From: HRBIN35 sp036741875
GTDB lineage: Bacteria; Patescibacteriota; Minisyncoccia; UBA6257; HR35
DNA: 64,000 bases
Assembly: GCA_036741875.1 (NCBI GenBank)
Contig: DAINRM010000002.1
Coordinates: 22,683-86,682 of the forward strand
Direction: 5' to 3'
Under the pieces are notes generated by a model that saw nothing but the letters and a program-made list of their open reading frames with translations, was not told the DNA's origin and ran no database searches. Of the stretch, positions 61,358 to 64,000 are shown piece by piece. Position numbers and translations under genes: made by a program. Within the stretch, counting starts at the first letter, position 1; each line of letters opens with the position of its first letter.

Positions 61358-63087
61358 TTTTTATTTCTTTTTAAATTTTTCAAAAAATCATTAAGTGGTA
61401 AAGTATTTAAAATATCTTCTTTTTTTGCCCAACCCCTTCTTGCTTGAGCTACACCTAAATCTAAAAATTTTAAATGTAAAACAGAATGAGCATCACTATC
61501 AATAACCATTTTAACTCCTTTTTCAACGCATTTTCTAATATGATCATCCTTTAAATCTAATCTATCTGGATAAGCATCGATCTCTAATATTGTTCCTGTT
61601 TTTTTAGCAAAATCAATAATCTCATCAATATCAACTTCATAAGGAGGTCTTCGGTTAATAATTCTTCCTGTAGGATGAAAAATACAATCTACATAAGGAT
61701 TTAACATAGCTTTTTTAATTCTCTCTGTTTGAAAAGAACGAGGAAGATCAAAATAGGAATGAATAGCTGCTCCAACAAAATCCATCTTGGCTAAAATTTC
61801 ATCACTAATATCTAAACTGCCGTCTTTATTTATATTTACCTCAGCTCCCTTAAGAATGGTTATTTTTCCTTTATATTTTTTATTTAATCTTTCAATTTCT
61901 TCAAATTGCTTTAAAAACATTTTTTCATCTAAACCTCCAGCTACTTGAAGAGATTTAGTATGATCAGTAATGCAAATATACTCTAGGCCAAGTTTAATTG
62001 CCATCTCAACCATTTCTTCGATTGAATTCTGGCCATCACTCCAATTTGTTTGTATCTGTAAATCTCCTTTAAGACTACCATATTCTATAAGTTTAGGTAA
62101 TTTTTTTTGTTTAGCAAGATCAATTTCACCCTTATTTTCTCTCATTTCTGGTGGTATCCATTCTAAATCTAAAGCAGAATAAATTTCTTCTTCAGTTTTT
62201 CCAGCAATCATTTTTTCGTTTTTGTCAAAAAGTCCATATTCGTTAAGCTTCCATCCTTTTTTAATAGCCAGTTCTCGCATCACGATATTATGATCTTTAG
62301 AACCTGTAAAATAAGCTAAAGCAGCTCCAAAACTTTCTTCAGGAACAACTCTTAAATCAACATCTAACCCATTTTTAAGTCTTACCATTGTTTTTGTTGG
62401 ACCTTGTCCATAGATGTAATCTATTTCCGGAAAGCTTACAAAATAACTCATTAATTTTTCAGGCTTATCAGAAATAGCTAAAATATCAATATCGCCAACT
62501 GTTTCTTTTCTTCTCCTATAAGAACCAGCAGGGATAACTTCTTTAGCAACTCCGCTTTCTTTTAAATAATTAACCAATTCTTCAACTAAAGGAAAAATAA
62601 AACCTAAAATAAACCTTTTACCACTTTGTTTATAAAATTCAATTCCCTTTAAAATTTTTTCTTCACTTTTAGCACCAAACCCCGGCAGTCTTCTAATTTT
62701 ATGCTCTTTACAAGCTTTTTCAAGATCATCTAAATTTTTTATTCCTAAAGCCTTATAAAGTTTATAAACAGTTTTTGGTCCAACCCCTTCAATACTTGTT
62801 AAAGTTTCAACGTCTACAGGCACTTCTTTTTTAAGTTCTTCTAACTCCTTAATTTTTCCAGTTTTTAAATATTCAATAATTTTTTCAGCAATTGACTCAC
62901 CAACCCCTGGAAGACTCATAAGTCCTATCTTTCCTTTTTTTCTTACAAATTCTTCAATATCTTCATCTAAAGCTTCAATAGAATAAGCAGCCTTTTCATA
63001 AGCCTGAGGCTTAAACTGAACCCCTTTCATCTCCAAATAAACCGCCATCATCCTCAAAAGCTTAGCAATTTCTTGATTTTTCATCAT
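61354..63087 (-). CDS. polX: PHP-type DNA polymerase X
   Basis: A family X repair polymerase fused to a PHP domain, 577 aa. HhH motifs (LMSLPGVGESIAEKI, TSIEGVGPKTVYKL), polymerase active site GSYRRRKETVGDIDIL with DxD and the third Asp in LDVDLRVV. The PHP domain (about 335-570) keeps ITDHTKSLQVAGGLDE, GAEVNINKDG and VIDSDAHS, but its first motif, normally HxH, reads LQIQTNWSDG (both His as Gln). A TGATATAAT (63092-63100) lies 4 nt before ATG 63087 and 7 nt before ATG 63084; the frame's TTG at 63090 is unlikely. It overlaps folD by 4 nt. Confidence 0.95.
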   Translation of the reverse strand: MMKNQEIAKLLRMMAVYLEMKGVQFKPQAYEKAAYSIEALDEDIEEFVRKKGKIGLMSLPGVGESIAEKIIEYLKTGKIKELEELKKEVPVDVETLTSIEGVGPKTVYKLYKALGIKNLDDLEKACKEHKIRRLPGFGAKSEEKILKGIEFYKQSGKRFILGFIFPLVEELVNYLKESGVAKEVIPAGSYRRRKETVGDIDILAISDKPEKLMSYFVSFPEIDYIYGQGPTKTMVRLKNGLDVDLRVVPEESFGAALAYFTGSKDHNIVMRELAIKKGWKLNEYGLFDKNEKMIAGKTEEEIYSALDLEWIPPEMRENKGEIDLAKQKKLPKLIEYGSLKGDLQIQTNWSDGQNSIEEMVEMAIKLGLEYICITDHTKSLQVAGGLDEKMFLKQFEEIERLNKKYKGKITILKGAEVNINKDGSLDISDEILAKMDFVGAAIHSYFDLPRSFQTERIKKAMLNPYVDCIFHPTGRIINRRPPYEVDIDEIIDFAKKTGTILEIDAYPDRLDLKDDHIRKCVEKGVKMVIDSDAHSVLHLKFLDLGVAQARRGWAKKEDILNTLPLNDFLKNLKRNKK

Positions 63088-63091
63088 CAAA

Positions 63092-63100
63092 ATTATATCA
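63092..63100 (-). promoter_or_regulatory. Extended -10 promoter of polX-folD
   Basis: On the minus strand TGATATAAT, 4 or 7 nt before the candidate ATG codons of polX; leaderless start predicted. Confidence 0.6.
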
Positions 63101-63135
63101 CAAAGTCAAAATCAAATTTTATAAAATAAAAAAAT

Positions 63136-63609
63136 TTAGTTGAAAATTTTTGTATCTATTTTAAAATTTCTAAAGTTTGCAAGAATACTTTTTAGAATCG
63201 AAAAATAGTTATTAAAAATTATTCTTTTATTTTCATTATTTTTGTTATTTTCGAAACTATTTGAAGCTAAATAATTTGATGGTAAACTTACTCTACTTCC
63301 TCCACAAGAAGATTGAATACAAGAACCACAAGGATGTCCACCTCCACCACTTATTTCTTGACATGTCGGCACTACTCCTCCAGGACAAACAGCAGCACAA
63401 GTTGAACCACCCGTAGCATCACAACGAATGCAATAATAAACACCTGCTGCACAACTTGCACACCAAGCCCCCTCTGAACAACCTTCTTGTTGACCTATTT
63501 GACACCAAGTAACTTGATATAAAACACCTACATTACAACCCGCAAAAGTTATCTTTGAAATTAAAAATAAAAATAATAATTTTATTAAAATGATTTTTGA
63601 TTCTCTCAT
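63136..63609 (-). CDS. Cys-rich secreted protein
   Basis: A 157-aa protein: signal peptide (about 1-23, LIKLLFLFLISKITFAGC), then a region of about 75 residues with 13 Cys, Gly-rich (for example GGGGHPCGSCIQSSCGG), and an Asn-rich linker with a basic, weakly amphipathic C-terminal end. Not recognised. It overlaps the S74-type gene by 4 nt (ATGA), so the two are likely made together. Whether disulfides or metal bind the Cys cannot be told. Confidence 0.62.
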   Translation of the reverse strand: MRESKIILIKLLFLFLISKITFAGCNVGVLYQVTWCQIGQQEGCSEGAWCASCAAGVYYCIRCDATGGSTCAAVCPGGVVPTCQEISGGGGHPCGSCIQSSCGGSRVSLPSNYLASNSFENNKNNENKRIIFNNYFSILKSILANFRNFKIDTKIFN

Positions 63610-64000
63610 TTTTTATTTATCATTTCTTCTAATTTATTTATCTTTTCTTCTAAGGTTTTAATTTTTTGTGCTTGCTCTTCAATAATTTTTTGTTGTTCTT
63701 TGATAGCAGAAATAGCAATTACGCTGAGTTTACTATAATCTACATTTATATAACCTTTACTGTCTTTATTTACAAGTTCTGGAAAATACTTTTCTATTTC
63801 TTGTCCTGAAATTCCTATATCTTTTTTACCATGAATTTCACTCTTTTCATTCCAAACAAAAGATATAGGATTTAAATTTAAAACTTTTTCTAAAGTATTG
63901 TCTAACTCTTTAATCTCCTTTTTTAGCCTTATGTCTGAAGCACAATAAAAAGATGAGGCATACATGCTTCCATTTACATATAACTTATAACTTCCTGGAT
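63606..64000 (-). CDS. Surface protein C-terminus with S74 intramolecular chaperone domain (partial)
   Basis: The frame is open to the window edge. The visible part begins PGSYKLYVNGSMYASSFYC and continues ASDIRLKKEIKELDNTLEKV, the classic start of the peptidase S74/endosialidase chaperone domain (Ser-Asp dyad for autocleavage), then a coiled coil ending EEKINKLEEMINKK. S74 domains fold trimeric phage tail spikes, collagen-like and adhesin proteins and then cleave themselves off. Internal ATG codons exist at 63965 and elsewhere, but the matching upstream residues show the gene starts beyond the window. Confidence 0.85.
   Translation of the reverse strand, partial: PGSYKLYVNGSMYASSFYCASDIRLKKEIKELDNTLEKVLNLNPISFVWNEKSEIHGKKDIGISGQEIEKYFPELVNKDSKGYINVDYSKLSVIAISAIKEQQKIIEEQAQKIKTLEEKINKLEEMINKK

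Noticed and set aside
1..64000. Alternative genetic code (UGA = Gly) as in Absconditabacteria/Gracilibacteria
   Set aside because: TGA ends infC, rpmI and other genes, and no in-frame TGA was needed to complete conserved proteins.
1..64000. CRISPR arrays, insertion sequences, rRNA genes, riboswitches
   Set aside because: No regularly spaced repeats, transposase-like frames, terminal inverted repeats, rRNA segments or recognisable riboswitch cores were seen on either strand.

Overview
The window is a strongly AT-rich, very compact bacterial chromosome segment with two 100-N scaffold gaps. It looks like a candidate phyla radiation (Patescibacteria) genome, with a Parcubacteria-type lineage as my best guess. 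This is an inference from several traits: single-domain or shortened housekeeping proteins (RpoA without the C-terminal domain, AlaRS without the editing domain), type IV pilus genes mixed among translation genes, an archaeal-type phosphoglycerate mutase, RNase J, RtcB, LamG- and S74-type surface proteins, and no biosynthetic pathways beyond one-carbon enzymes. TGA is used as a normal stop (infC, bL35 and others), so the code is 11 and not the UGA=Gly code of Absconditabacteria/Gracilibacteria.

Layout. 1-5.2 kb: gene tail, degenerate Nudix-like protein, tsaD, infC-rpmI, a SLOG-type nucleotide-binding protein, MgtC, a permease, and a pilin with a LamG-like domain that runs into gap 1. 5.2-12.4 kb: rpoB, rpoC, rpmA. 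12.4-16.8 kb: a secreted protein, then a decayed stretch with two pseudogenes around intact glyA. The first pseudogene is a Ppx/GppA-like domain fused to a nucleoside-deoxyribosyltransferase-like domain. 16.8-26.6 kb: DsbA-like protein, rtcB, HD-domain protein, MgtA-like P-type ATPase, rsmA, LysM-M23 peptidase, nusA, ppa, an ATP-cone/nuclease fusion, tRNA-His. 26.7-30.1 kb: four secreted proteins, three of them paralogous and two carrying nearly identical sequence blocks. 30.1-36.5 kb: apgM, then rpmJ-rpsM-rpsK-rpsD-rpoA-rplQ-rpsP, an M16 peptidase and an AI-2E family protein. 36.5-46.3 kb: tRNA-Gln, rpsR, rnhB and dnaE head to head, thpR, tRNA-Leu, rpsL-rpsG-fusA with three pilin-like genes and another tRNA-Leu. 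46.3-49.1 kb: RNase J, RbfA-like protein, small nuclease, rplS. 49.1-55.1 kb: trxB-grx-dsbA thiol cluster, then a pseudopilin, a membrane protein, pilB and pilC. 55.1-63.1 kb: lysS, alaS, a large anchored protein, khpA, trmD, gap 2, folD, polX. 63.1-64 kb: a Cys-rich secreted protein and the S74 chaperone end of a surface protein.

Expression logic. Promoters are easy to see: many are extended -10 elements (TGnTATAAT), and in many genes the -10 box lies only 4-10 nt before the ATG, which predicts leaderless mRNAs. This fits with an RpoA lacking the alpha C-terminal domain. Genes overlap by ATGA or a few bases within operons, and several convergent pairs share a 4-bp TTAA/CTAA that serves as both stop codons. 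Only one clear intrinsic terminator was found (about 16.79 kb).

Most of the window is core information processing. The parts most worth follow-up are the decayed Ppx-NDT fusion, the ATP-cone nuclease, the surface protein family with a shared C-terminal tail, the truncated AlaRS, the RpoB active-site-region differences and the leaderless/extended -10 promoter pattern.
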